Positions 1 to 6,440 of a stretch of 9,879 bases of DNA are shown here, in pieces (position 1 is the stretch's first letter; each line of letters begins with the position of its first letter). The DNA is taken from contig JAJRUR010000182.1 of NCBI GenBank assembly GCA_024277695.1, positions 1 to 9,879 on the forward strand. The letters are read 5' to 3'. The DNA comes from Bacteroidota bacterium (lineage in GTDB: Bacteria; Bacteroidota; Bacteroidia; Chitinophagales; Saprospiraceae). Under the pieces are notes generated by a model. It was not told where the DNA came from. It made no database searches and saw only the letters and a list, made by a program, of their open reading frames with translations. Position numbers and translations under genes: made by a program.

Positions 1-18
1 AGTACTACTCACCCCCTG

Positions 19-41
19 CCCCTCTCTTGAAAAAAGAGGGG
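19..41. repeat. Module A hairpin, copy 1
   Basis: CCCCTCT (19-25) pairs perfectly with AGAGGGG (35-41) around a 9-nt loop, cttgaaaaa. A T run (56-61) lies about 15 nt after the stem rather than directly behind it, so this is a poor match to an intrinsic terminator. I treat it as the folded part of a repeat. Confidence 0.75.
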
Positions 42-74
42 AGCGCAGTCGGTGGGTTTTTGTCTCGTAGGATT

Positions 75-105
75 GTCCCCCTTTGGAGGGGGTTAGGGGG
101 AGGAC
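75..105. repeat. Module B, G-rich 31-bp hairpin element, copy 1
   Basis: Bounded by GTCC and GGAC. CCCCCT (77-82) pairs with AGGGGG (87-92) around TTGG. A second G run follows after TTA and then AGG, so the plus strand carries four closely spaced G runs (5, 5 and shorter ones) that could also form a G-quadruplex. Confidence 0.8.
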
Positions 106-118
106 AGCGCCTTCGGAA

Positions 119-138
119 TTTGCAAATAAATTTGCAAA
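119..138. repeat. Module C, doubled TTTGCAAA palindrome, copy 1
   Basis: Two copies of the self-complementary 8-mer TTTGCAAA (119-126 and 131-138), 12 bp apart and separated by TAAA. The block is unchanged in copy 2 (338-357) and absent from the right-end repeats. It resembles an operator-like site in form, but nothing shows that a protein binds it. Confidence 0.7.
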
Positions 139-150
139 GCCATTTGTGTG

Positions 151-199
151 CCGTCTCCGAAGGGTGCGACTGCTTCGTCGTACCTCCTTGCAGTAACGG
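151..199 (+). repeat. Module D, 49-bp repeat element (a)
   Basis: Begins ccgtctccgaa and ends acgg, with the shared core gactgcttcgtcgtacctcc shifted by one base (gcgactgcttcgtcgtacct). One of four 49-bp copies in the same orientation (the others at 370, 9670 and 9784). The outer arms CCGT and ACGG are complementary. From memory, the complementary strand (tgcgaggag then cgacgaagcag) matches a dispersed bacterial repeat that gives spurious RHCEE-like peptides. Confidence 0.88.
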
Positions 200-239
200 T
201 TTAACGCGCTCATGTGCCAACAGTACTACTCACCACCGG

Positions 240-262
240 CCCCTCTCTTGAAAAAAGAGGGG
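240..262. repeat. Module A hairpin, copy 2
   Basis: Identical stem and loop to the hairpin at 19-41: CCCCTCT (240-246) and AGAGGGG (256-262). Exact preservation of both arms in the two tandem copies fits either a recent duplication or a constraint on folding. Confidence 0.75.
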
Positions 263-295
263 AGCGCAGTCGTTGGGTTTTTGTCTCGCAGGTTT

Positions 296-324
296 GTCCC
301 CCTTTGGAGGGTTAGGGGGAGGAC
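296..324. repeat. Module B, copy 2 (29 bp)
   Basis: Same element as 75-105 but with the first G run shortened from five to three, leaving a CCCT/AGGG stem (300-303 with 308-311). The GTCC and GGAC ends are kept. Confidence 0.8.
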
Positions 325-337
325 AACCCCTTCGGAA

Positions 338-357
338 TTTGCAAATAAATTTGCAAA
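338..357. repeat. Module C, doubled TTTGCAAA palindrome, copy 2
   Basis: TTTGCAAA at 338-345 and 350-357 separated by TAAA, identical to 119-138. Confidence 0.7.
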
Positions 358-369
358 GCCATTTGTGTG

Positions 370-418
370 CCGTCTCCGAAAGGTGCGACTGCTTCGTCGT
401 ATATCCTTGCAGCGACGG
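370..418 (+). repeat. Module D, 49-bp repeat element (b)
   Basis: Second left-end copy with the core gactgcttcgtcgt intact. The outer arms CCGTC (370-374) and GACGG (414-418) are complementary. It lies about 30 bp beyond the guaB stop codon and could fold in the guaB 3' transcript. Confidence 0.88.
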
Positions 419-450
419 TCGGAGTTGCACGAGCGCATAAGTGTATAATC

Positions 451-1935
451 TCAACGCTTACGACTATAGTTGGGAGATTCTTTGGTGATGACGATATTGT
501 GCGGATGGCTCTCTTGTACTCCGGCACTAGTGATTCTTACAAATTTTGCTCTGTGGAGATCTTTGATTGTGGCAGCTCCACAATATCCCATACTCGCCCT
601 GAGTCCACCCATGTATTGGACCATTACTTCTGCTACGGTGCCTTTGAAGGGGACTCGGCCTTCGATACCTTCGGGTACGAGTTTTTTGATATCGTCTTCT
701 ACATCTTGGAAGTACCGGTCTTTGGATCCTAACTTCATTGCACCGACCGAGCCCATACCTCGATAGACTTTAAATTTTCGTCCTTCGTAGATGATGGTTT
801 CTCCCGGAGCTTCTTCTACGCCAGCAAAAAGGGATCCTGCCATAATCGTCTGAGCTCCTCCGGCGAGGGCTTTAGCTATATCACCGGTATATCGTATACC
901 ACCATCTCCTACAATAGGGATTCCGCTACCCTTTAGACCTTCGGCAGCGGCCATGATAGCGGATAGCTGAGGTACTCCTACTCCGGCTACTATCCGTGTG
1001 GTACAAATGCTACCGGGCCCTACCCCCACTTTGACTGCATTGACACCGGCATCAGCTAGCGCTCTAGCTCCATCTGCTGTGGCGACATTGCCCCCGATGA
1101 TCTGTAGGTCAGGATATTTTTGTCGTATGGACTTGATTGTGCGGAGTACTCCTTGTGAGTGTCCGTGGGCAGTATCTACTATAATGACATCTACATCTAC
1201 AGCTACTAGTGCATCGATACGTTCATAAGTATCACCACTTACTCCTACAGCGGCACCAACTACCAATCTTCCAAAGGCATCTTTACAGGAGAAGGGAAAG
1301 TCGATGACCTTCATAATATCTTTGTAGGTGATCAGGCCGACGAGATGCCCATCGGAGTCTGTCACGGGTAGTTTTTCTATCTTATAGCGCTGAAGGATTT
1401 CTTTTGCTTGGTCCAAAGTCGTGCCGGCAGGGGCTGTGATAAGATTTTCTTTAGTCATAATTTCTGCTACGGACTGGGCCAAATTTTGCTCAAAGCGCAA
1501 ATCTCTGTTGGTCAGTATTCCGATCAATTTATTATCCGAATTCGTAATCGGTATGCCCCCTATTTTGTGCTGTTTCATCAGATCCAAGGCATCTCTCACG
1601 CTTGCAGTTGCTTGCAAAGTCACAGGATCTATGATCATACCGCTTTCGGATCTTTTGACTGCACGCACATGAGCTGCTTGCGCACCAATGGACATGTTTT
1701 TGTGTACGATCCCGATGCCCCCTTCACGCGCCATACTGATAGCAAGAGATTTTTCGGTAACGGTATCCATAGCTGCCGAAACCATAGGGATATTGAGCCT
1801 AATATCTGTAGTGAGATTGGTGGAGATATCCACCTCTCTGGGAAGTACTGCAGATGCAGCCGGTACGAGTAGCACATCATCAAATGTAAGTGCCTGCGGG
1901 ATATCTTTTTGGGTAGATAAATTATTTGATTCCAT
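451..1935 (-). CDS. guaB: Inosine-5'-monophosphate dehydrogenase
   Basis: Cytosolic enzyme that oxidises IMP to XMP with NAD+, the committed step of GMP synthesis. Counting from the chosen ATG (1935; 494 aa), the barrel opens with ALTFDDVLLVPA (about 15-26). Two CBS domains are inserted, with start points near MIIDP (100) and MTKEN (160). The barrel resumes and carries the nucleotide-binding DGG (344-346), the catalytic Cys311 in GSICTTR, the YRGMGS motif (391-396) and the flap Arg407-Tyr408 in KDRYFQ. All catalytic residues are present, and length fits the usual 485-500 aa. An in-frame ATG at 1974 would add 13 residues (MNLNNSPIVLFLQ) that look unlike the family, so I prefer 1935, though 1974 cannot be excluded. 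It lies 117-156 bp after ald on the same strand and may have its own promoter. Its 3' end abuts the left repeat array. Confidence 0.97.
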   Translation of the reverse strand: MESNNLSTQKDIPQALTFDDVLLVPAASAVLPREVDISTNLTTDIRLNIPMVSAAMDTVTEKSLAISMAREGGIGIVHKNMSIGAQAAHVRAVKRSESGMIIDPVTLQATASVRDALDLMKQHKIGGIPITNSDNKLIGILTNRDLRFEQNLAQSVAEIMTKENLITAPAGTTLDQAKEILQRYKIEKLPVTDSDGHLVGLITYKDIMKVIDFPFSCKDAFGRLVVGAAVGVSGDTYERIDALVAVDVDVIIVDTAHGHSQGVLRTIKSIRQKYPDLQIIGGNVATADGARALADAGVNAVKVGVGPGSICTTRIVAGVGVPQLSAIMAAAEGLKGSGIPIVGDGGIRYTGDIAKALAGGAQTIMAGSLFAGVEEAPGETIIYEGRKFKVYRGMGSVGAMKLGSKDRYFQDVEDDIKKLVPEGIEGRVPFKGTVAEVMVQYMGGLRASMGYCGAATIKDLHRAKFVRITSAGVQESHPHNIVITKESPNYSRKR

Positions 1936-1938
1936 CTG

Positions 1939-1946
1939 CAAAAATA
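1939..1946 (-). promoter_or_regulatory. Possible -7 box abutting the guaB ATG
   Basis: Minus-strand TATTTTTG fits the Bacteroidota -7 consensus TAnnTTTG and ends 3 nt before the ATG at 1935. I see no TTG at the expected distance of about 19-23 nt upstream, so this may be chance in AT-rich DNA. If real, the transcript would be nearly leaderless and would rule out the ATG at 1974. Confidence 0.3.
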
Positions 1947-2091
1947 ACACAATTGGAGAATTATTTAAGTTCATGGGGATAATTATTGCTATTGAGTGGA
2001 TTTCTTATCGGGTGTATTTAGTTATCGTACTAAGACAATCAGAGTGAATGCCTTGCTAATCACCTCGTAGTCAGTGGAGTATGGCACTAAA

Positions 2092-3321
2092 TCAATAGCC
2101 CGAAGTGATAAGCAAATCCAGATTGGTATAGTTGATATGAAATCGACGACTGAGATAGACATTGGTCAGGCATCCCTTGTAGGTATAAACTCCATGACGA
2201 AGTCCTAGATTATTGAATAACAAACTTTTGATGCCTATCGTATCTCCTGCATGGATAAGAATGGGAGCCAAAATATTGCTGATAGCCATAGAAGCGGTAC
2301 GCGACACCCGTGAGGCTATATTGGGCACACAATAATGGGTTACACCGTGCTTGACAAAAGTAGGATGCTCATGTGTAGTCAGTTCGGAGGTTTCGATGCA
2401 GCCACCCTGGTCTATACTGACATCGATGATCACCGATCCCTCTTGCATCAATCGGACTTGGTCCTCTGTAATGACCATAGGTGCTCGACCTGATTTGGAG
2501 TGTATTGCTCCGATGACGGCATCCGCATTCTTGAGTTGGTGATTGATGACATCAGGGTCCAAAGACGAAGTATAAATATGTCTGCCCAAAACACTTTGCA
2601 AACGCATCAATTTATAGATATTATTATCAAAAATGCGCAGTTGAGCACCCATACCGAGGGCTGTTCTGGAGGCAAATTCTGCCACGACACCGGCTCCCAG
2701 TATGACGACTTTTGCCGGAGGTACACCGGAGATGCCTCCTAAAAGTATGCCAGGACCTCCATTGATATTGCTGAGTAGCTCTGCAGCTACCATCATTGCA
2801 CTGATCCCGGCCATCTCACTCAAGATACGCACAATAGGATAGGAGCCACCGTCATCCTGCATATACTCCATAGCTACAGCCGTGACACGTTTTTCGAGCA
2901 GTTTTTCTATATAGGCCTGCGTGATGATCGGCATCTGCAGAGGACTGATCAAAATTTGATTCGGTTGTAATAGATCGGCTTCATCAATACTCGGAGGTAC
3001 GACTTTTAAAAGTACTTTTGACTTGAATACCTGCTCTTTGCTCTTGGATATTTCCGCTCCGGATTCGGCGTATTGGTGATCCGAATAATTGGAGCGCAAT
3101 CCGGCTCCGGACTCAATGATCACCTGATGTCCATGCTGAATAATCTGACGCACAGCCGCCGGTGTGAGTGCTATACGATACTCTCTTAGTGCAGATTCTT
3201 TGGGCAGTCCGATAGTGAGCCTCCGTCCCTTAGGCTTCACCTCCAGTCGCTCGGTCTGCGTCTGCATACTGGCTGCAGCCAAGATCTCTTCAACGCCTTT
3301 TTTTCTACTATCTTTCCCCAT
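2092..3321 (-). CDS. ald: Alanine dehydrogenase, Bacteroidota-type divergent form
   Basis: Family role: reversible oxidative deamination of L-alanine to pyruvate and ammonia with NAD+. At 409 aa it is longer than the usual 370, with about 34 extra N-terminal residues. The N-terminal substrate domain shows IGLPKES (37-43) and EYRIALTP with Arg49. The Rossmann domain has GAGVVAE (209-215) and an acidic Asp232 after strand 2, which favours NAD. Lys106 (KVVPPS), Asp304 (DVSIDQGG, 300-307) and Asn334 (CVPNIASR) match known active-site positions. The segment corresponding to FTYLHLA in classical enzymes reads ISPLQMP, so the active-site His is replaced by Gln129. From memory, other Bacteroidota homologues share this change. 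The gene starts 10 nt after tsaE, so the two probably form an operon. Family assignment is firm; the exact reaction is less so. Confidence 0.9.
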   Translation of the reverse strand: MGKDSRKKGVEEILAAASMQTQTERLEVKPKGRRLTIGLPKESALREYRIALTPAAVRQIIQHGHQVIIESGAGLRSNYSDHQYAESGAEISKSKEQVFKSKVLLKVVPPSIDEADLLQPNQILISPLQMPIITQAYIEKLLEKRVTAVAMEYMQDDGGSYPIVRILSEMAGISAMMVAAELLSNINGGPGILLGGISGVPPAKVVILGAGVVAEFASRTALGMGAQLRIFDNNIYKLMRLQSVLGRHIYTSSLDPDVINHQLKNADAVIGAIHSKSGRAPMVITEDQVRLMQEGSVIIDVSIDQGGCIETSELTTHEHPTFVKHGVTHYCVPNIASRVSRTASMAISNILAPILIHAGDTIGIKSLLFNNLGLRHGVYTYKGCLTNVYLSRRFHINYTNLDLLITSGY

Positions 3322-3331
3322 AGTCTTCTGA

Positions 3332-3766
3332 TTAAGTGTTGCACATTCGTTTAAAGTCCATCAATCTACGAAAATTATCAGACAGGTCTATATGTATATA
3401 CAAATATTCGTCCAAAAAAGGAAAAATAAGTTCAGGCCATTCGACAAGTAACCAATCCGCAGAAGTAAGTATATCCTCTATACCGATCTGTACCAAATCT
3501 TCATGCGTTTCGAGCCGATACAAGTCGAGATGATAAATTACTTTTTTTTGTCCCTGTGCCAGAAAAAAATAACTATTCACGATGCTATACGTCGGGCTTT
3601 GTACAGTATCCTTTACTCCCAAATGAGCACAAAATGCTTTGACAAAGCTTGTCTTGCCCACGCCTAAGTCTCCTTCCAGACAAATCACTTTCTCCGAGTT
3701 GATTTCCTCCATAATACGAGGCATAATCCTGGACCAGTCCGCCTCGTTTTCTACGATCAATTCCAT
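3332..3766 (-). CDS. tsaE: tRNA N6-threonylcarbamoyladenosine biosynthesis ATPase TsaE (YjeE family)
   Basis: Small P-loop ATPase that works with TsaB and TsaD to put the t6A modification on position 37 of ANN-decoding tRNAs. Counting from the ATG at 3766 (144 aa), it shows the Walker A motif GDLGVGKTS (32-40), the switch-like SPTYSIVNSY (from 57), HLDLYRL (from 79) and the hallmark VEWPE (108-112). Length fits the family (about 135-160 aa). Longer starts exist (TTG at 3829, ATG at 3805), but the added residues do not resemble the family and a TATCTTTG box lies in that stretch, so I chose 3766. It is the first gene of a probable tsaE-ald pair and is divergent from gyrB. Confidence 0.94.
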   Translation of the reverse strand: MELIVENEADWSRIMPRIMEEINSEKVICLEGDLGVGKTSFVKAFCAHLGVKDTVQSPTYSIVNSYFFLAQGQKKVIYHLDLYRLETHEDLVQIGIEDILTSADWLLVEWPELIFPFLDEYLYIHIDLSDNFRRLMDFKRMCNT

Positions 3767-3770
3767 AGTC

Positions 3771-3778
3771 CAAAGATA
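3771..3778 (-). promoter_or_regulatory. Possible -7 box abutting the tsaE ATG
   Basis: Minus-strand TATCTTTG is a perfect TAnnTTTG match, identical to the gyrB box, and ends 4 nt before the ATG at 3766. No TTG is found at the expected -33 distance. If used, the tsaE-ald message would begin at or next to the start codon. Confidence 0.4.
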
Positions 3779-3939
3779 GTATATTCCTCTTAGATTTTTG
3801 CGCATATACAGCCATCCGGGATTGAGCAATCGAGACAGACTGTACTTCGAGAAACGGAGCGCTTTGCTGTTAGATAGTCAATAAACAAAATAAATATATA
3901 TAACATATTGATTATATGCGCTTTATACTGAGTATTATC

Positions 3940-3971
3940 TTGTGCTTTCTCCAATTATTTTCATATCTTTG
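3940..3971 (+). promoter_or_regulatory. gyrB promoter (-33 TTG, -7 TATCTTTG)
   Basis: TTG at 3940-3942 and TATCTTTG at 3964-3971, with a 21-nt spacer, fit the Bacteroidota primary sigma factor consensus. Transcription should start a few bases after 3971, leaving a leader of roughly 25 nt before the ATG at 4002. The leader is A-rich (gaaaataaaaaatcga) with no Shine-Dalgarno motif, as is usual in this phylum. The rest of the 3830-3939 region is AT-rich and shows no gene. Confidence 0.75.
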
Positions 3972-4001
3972 CATCCTAATTTTTAGAAAATAAAAAATCG
4001 A

Positions 4002-5948
4002 ATGGCAGATCAAAAAAACAGCTACAGTGCAGATAATATTCAGGCACTAGAGGGCCTAGAAGCTGTAAGAAAACGTCCGGGAATGTATATAGGCAGTACC
4101 GATACCAAAGGACTGCATCATCTGGTCTGGGAAGTTGTCGATAATTCTATCGACGAACACCTCGCAGGGCACTGTAGTAAGATCGATGTAATCATCCACC
4201 CGGACAACTCGATATCTGTAACCGATGACGGCCGTGGCATCCCGACCGGATATCACGAAAAGCTCAAAAAATCTGCTCTGGAAGTAGTGATGACTGTCCT
4301 ACATGCAGGCGGAAAATTTGATAAAGATACGTACAAAGTATCGGGAGGATTGCACGGAGTAGGGGTAAGTTGTGTCAATGGATTGTCAGAACATTTGCGA
4401 GCAGAAGTACATCGAGATGGAAAAATATTCGTCCAAGAATACTCAGAAGGAAAACCTACTACTGAAGTAGAAGTCATCGGGTCCACCGACAAAACAGGTA
4501 CCATCATCACATATAGACCTGATCATACCATTTTTGAAGACCTGGAATACAATTTCAGCACTTTGGCCACTCGATTAAAAGAATTATCCTTTCTGAACAG
4601 CGGCCTCTATCTGACACTGACGGACGAACGCCAAAAGAATGACGATGGATCTTTTCGGACAGAAACATTTTTCAGCGAAGGAGGCATCAAAGAATATGTC
4701 CTCTATCTGGATGAAGCTCGTCAAGAACTCATCGAAGAACCGATATATATCAAAGGCAAAAAAGATGATGTCGAGGTCGAGATCGGAATGCACTACAATA
4801 CGGGATACAAAGAACATATCCACTCTTTCGTCAATAACATCAATACACACGAGGGGGGGACACATGTCAATGGTTTTCGCAGAGCCATCACGCGAGAATT
4901 TAAAAAATACGGCAAAGAAAACGGCTTCTTCAAGAAAATCAAATTTGAGATATCAGGAGAGGACTTTAGAGAAGGTCTTACCGCAGTAGTTTCTGTCAAG
5001 GTCCAAGAGCCACAGTTCAAAGGACAGACCAAGGGCGAACTCGGCAATTCAGAAGTTACTGCTATCGTCTCGCAACTGGTAGGAGATAAACTCAAGAGCT
5101 TTTTGGAGGAAAATCCCAAACTCGCCAAGCGTATAATGGAAAAAGTTGTCCTTGCAGCTACTGCACGCTATGCCGCTCGCCAAGCCCGTGAAAAAGTTCA
5201 ACGCAAAAACGTCCTTTCCAGTGGCGGATTGCCCGGAAAACTCTCAGATTGCTCATCCAAAGATCCCGAAGCATCCGAAATATTTTTGGTAGAGGGAGAT
5301 TCTGCAGGTGGTACAGCCAAGCAGGGGAGAGACAGAGTATTCCAAGCCATCCTCCCGCTTAGGGGCAAAATCCTAAACGTCGAAAAAGCGCAAGAGTATC
5401 GCATTTATGAAAATGAAGAGATAAAAAATCTCTTCAAAGCCCTAGGAGTATTTATCGAAGAAAAGGACGGAGAGCGCGTGCTCAATCTGGACAAACTACG
5501 CTACCACAAAATCGTCATTATGTGTGATGCCGATGTGGATGGATCTCACATCGTGACCTTGATCCTCACGTTTCTCTTTAGATATATGTATCCACTCATA
5601 GAAGCAGGATATGTTTATATCGCAGCACCGCCACTCTACCAAGTAAAGAAGGGCAAAAAATTTCAATATTGTTGGGATGAAGAAGAGCGCAAAGCCGCCA
5701 TCGAAGCTTTTAGCAAAGGTGGTTCGGAATCATCCATCAAAATACAACGATATAAGGGTTTGGGAGAGATGAATGCCGAACAACTTTGGGAAACTACCAT
5801 GGATCCGGATACCCGCATCCTAAAACAAGTTACTATCAACGATACCATAGAAAGCGATCGCATCTTCTCCATGCTGATGGGTGATGAAGTACCTCCGCGA
5901 AGAGCTTTCATCGAGTCACATGCCCAATATGCCAATGTAGATGTTTAA
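4002..5948 (+). CDS. gyrB: DNA gyrase subunit B
   Basis: ATPase subunit of DNA gyrase (A2B2 with GyrA), which introduces negative supercoils. 648 aa, complete. The GHKL ATPase domain (about 1-230) has Glu44 and Asn48 in EVVDNSIDEH, the ATP-binding DDGRGIP (75-81) and the lid motif GGLHGVG (115-121). The transducer domain contributes the QTK loop (342-344). The TOPRIM domain has EGDSAGG (431-437) and the metal-binding DADVDG (509-514), and is followed by YKGLGEMNAEQLWETTMDP (584-602) and the C-terminal ending RAFIESHAQYA. Length and the LPLRGKILNVEKA segment favour GyrB over ParE. The ATG at 4002 follows a strong promoter and lies just before MADQ..YSADNIQALEGLEAVRKRP, the usual GyrB opening. 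It converges with the DUF4783 gene, 19 bp away, without a visible terminator. Confidence 0.98.
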   Translation: MADQKNSYSADNIQALEGLEAVRKRPGMYIGSTDTKGLHHLVWEVVDNSIDEHLAGHCSKIDVIIHPDNSISVTDDGRGIPTGYHEKLKKSALEVVMTVLHAGGKFDKDTYKVSGGLHGVGVSCVNGLSEHLRAEVHRDGKIFVQEYSEGKPTTEVEVIGSTDKTGTIITYRPDHTIFEDLEYNFSTLATRLKELSFLNSGLYLTLTDERQKNDDGSFRTETFFSEGGIKEYVLYLDEARQELIEEPIYIKGKKDDVEVEIGMHYNTGYKEHIHSFVNNINTHEGGTHVNGFRRAITREFKKYGKENGFFKKIKFEISGEDFREGLTAVVSVKVQEPQFKGQTKGELGNSEVTAIVSQLVGDKLKSFLEENPKLAKRIMEKVVLAATARYAARQAREKVQRKNVLSSGGLPGKLSDCSSKDPEASEIFLVEGDSAGGTAKQGRDRVFQAILPLRGKILNVEKAQEYRIYENEEIKNLFKALGVFIEEKDGERVLNLDKLRYHKIVIMCDADVDGSHIVTLILTFLFRYMYPLIEAGYVYIAAPPLYQVKKGKKFQYCWDEEERKAAIEAFSKGGSESSIKIQRYKGLGEMNAEQLWETTMDPDTRILKQVTINDTIESDRIFSMLMGDEVPPRRAFIESHAQYANVDV

Positions 5949-5967
5949 TAAACACTCCGGATATAGT

Positions 5968-6348
5968 TCATTCGGTTTTAGCAATCCTGATTTCATCCAG
6001 CAACAAGCTATCGCTGCTTTGATGTGTATAAATATATGCCCTCAATACAGTGTGATCCGTAGTAAGCCTAGCTATAACATAGCCCGATGATCCTCTGTGC
6101 TCTACATGGATATCTTTGATCGGATGATCTCTAAAAAAACTGTCCAATACTCCGGCTGCGTCTTGACGAGCATAATTCGCTTCTTGATCAAAGATACAAA
6201 TATCCAAATCTGAACGAACAAATGCCAAAATCCCCTCGACATTAGCCTCTCCTAAAGCCTTGATGATCAGATCTGTCGATTGAGCCTGTACAGCAAACGA
6301 AAAAACAAATACGGTGACTACTGATATACCTGATCTTAAGTTCTTCAT
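5968..6348 (-). CDS. Secreted DUF4783-family protein, function unknown
   Basis: 126 aa counted from the ATG at 6348. The N terminus MKNLRSGISVVTVFVFSFAVQAQ is a clear Sec signal peptide: Lys/Arg start, a hydrophobic core at about 7-19 and likely cleavage after VQA (residue 22). The mature part of about 104 residues has an NTF2-like look, with ADLD-type text DLDICIFDQEANYARQDA, a central DSFFRDHPIKDIHVEHRGSS and a terminal LLLDEIRIAK, which matches my memory of DUF4783 in Bacteroidota. The product is probably periplasmic. Longer starts (TTG at 6384, ATG at 6372) only add residues before the signal peptide, so I chose 6348. It is divergent from gpmI and convergent with gyrB. No function can be assigned. 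Confidence 0.85.
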   Translation of the reverse strand: MKNLRSGISVVTVFVFSFAVQAQSTDLIIKALGEANVEGILAFVRSDLDICIFDQEANYARQDAAGVLDSFFRDHPIKDIHVEHRGSSGYVIARLTTDHTVLRAYIYTHQSSDSLLLDEIRIAKTE

Positions 6349-6357
6349 AATAATGCT

Positions 6358-6365
6358 TATTTTTG
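6358..6365 (+). promoter_or_regulatory. Possible -7 box for gpmI
   Basis: TATTTTTG matches TAnnTTTG in the DUF4783-gpmI divergent interval and would give a leader of about 70 nt. No TTG is visible at the expected -33 position, so support is weak. I found no better candidate nearer the gpmI ATG. Confidence 0.3.
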
Positions 6366-6440
6366 TATGCATAAATACTGACAAACACCAAAATCATCTA
6401 TACGTGCCCTAAAAAACGCTGTATTTCCAAAAAATATTCT

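Larger units (their letters stand above)
1..221. repeat. Composite tandem repeat, copy 1 (modules A-B-C-D-E)
   Basis: First of two head-to-tail copies; the second starts at 222 with the same agtactactcacc. Five modules can be told apart: A, a CCCCTCT/AGAGGGG hairpin (19-41); B, a G-rich hairpin element (75-105); C, two TTTGCAAA palindromes (119-138); D, a 49-bp element (151-199); E, a tail reading taacgcgctcatgtgccaac (202-221). Modules B, D and E recur at the far right end of the window. Short open frames cross it in several frames, but they are low-complexity and follow the repeat, so I call no gene. From memory, B-like and D-like sequences are common dispersed repeats in Bacteroidota genomes and are often mis-annotated as small proteins. 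Confidence 0.93.
222..419. repeat. Composite tandem repeat, copy 2 (modules A-B-C-D, tail lost)
   Basis: Closely matches copy 1 from 222 to about 419. It differs by scattered substitutions and by two fewer G residues in the first G run of module B, which is why A modules are 221 bp apart but D modules only 219 bp. Similarity fades after the closing gacggt of module D, and the E tail is not recognisable. The guaB stop codon (451-453) lies about 30 bp further on, so guaB transcripts enter this repeat directly. Confidence 0.92.

Noticed and set aside
19..61. Module A hairpin as an intrinsic terminator
   Set aside because: The T run is about 15 nt away from the stem base instead of directly following it.
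1..419. CRISPR array
   Set aside because: The repeat unit is about 220 bp with no unique spacers, and no cas genes are present.
5..454. Several overlapping open frames of about 70-80 codons on both strands in the left repeats
   Set aside because: They follow the tandem repeat, occur in several frames at once, are rich in Pro, Arg and Ser and look like the repeat-derived spurious peptides common in databases.
367..732. 121-codon plus-strand open frame at the repeat-guaB boundary
   Set aside because: Most of it is antisense to the guaB 3' end, it shows no family motif and it begins inside the repeat.
1408..1872. 154-codon plus-strand open frame
   Set aside because: Fully antisense to guaB, with low-quality composition and no recognisable motif.
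1688..2047. 119-codon plus-strand open frame running past the guaB start
   Set aside because: Mostly antisense to guaB and no promoter or family features.
3830..3939. Small RNA, tRNA or origin elements upstream of gyrB
   Set aside because: AT-rich DNA without a cloverleaf, convincing stem or repeated DnaA-box-like 9-mers.
4639..4989. 116-codon plus-strand open frame within gyrB
   Set aside because: Same-strand out-of-frame shadow of gyrB; Lys/Ser-rich and without motifs.
4793..5128. 111-codon minus-strand open frame within gyrB
   Set aside because: Antisense shadow of conserved GyrB coding sequence.
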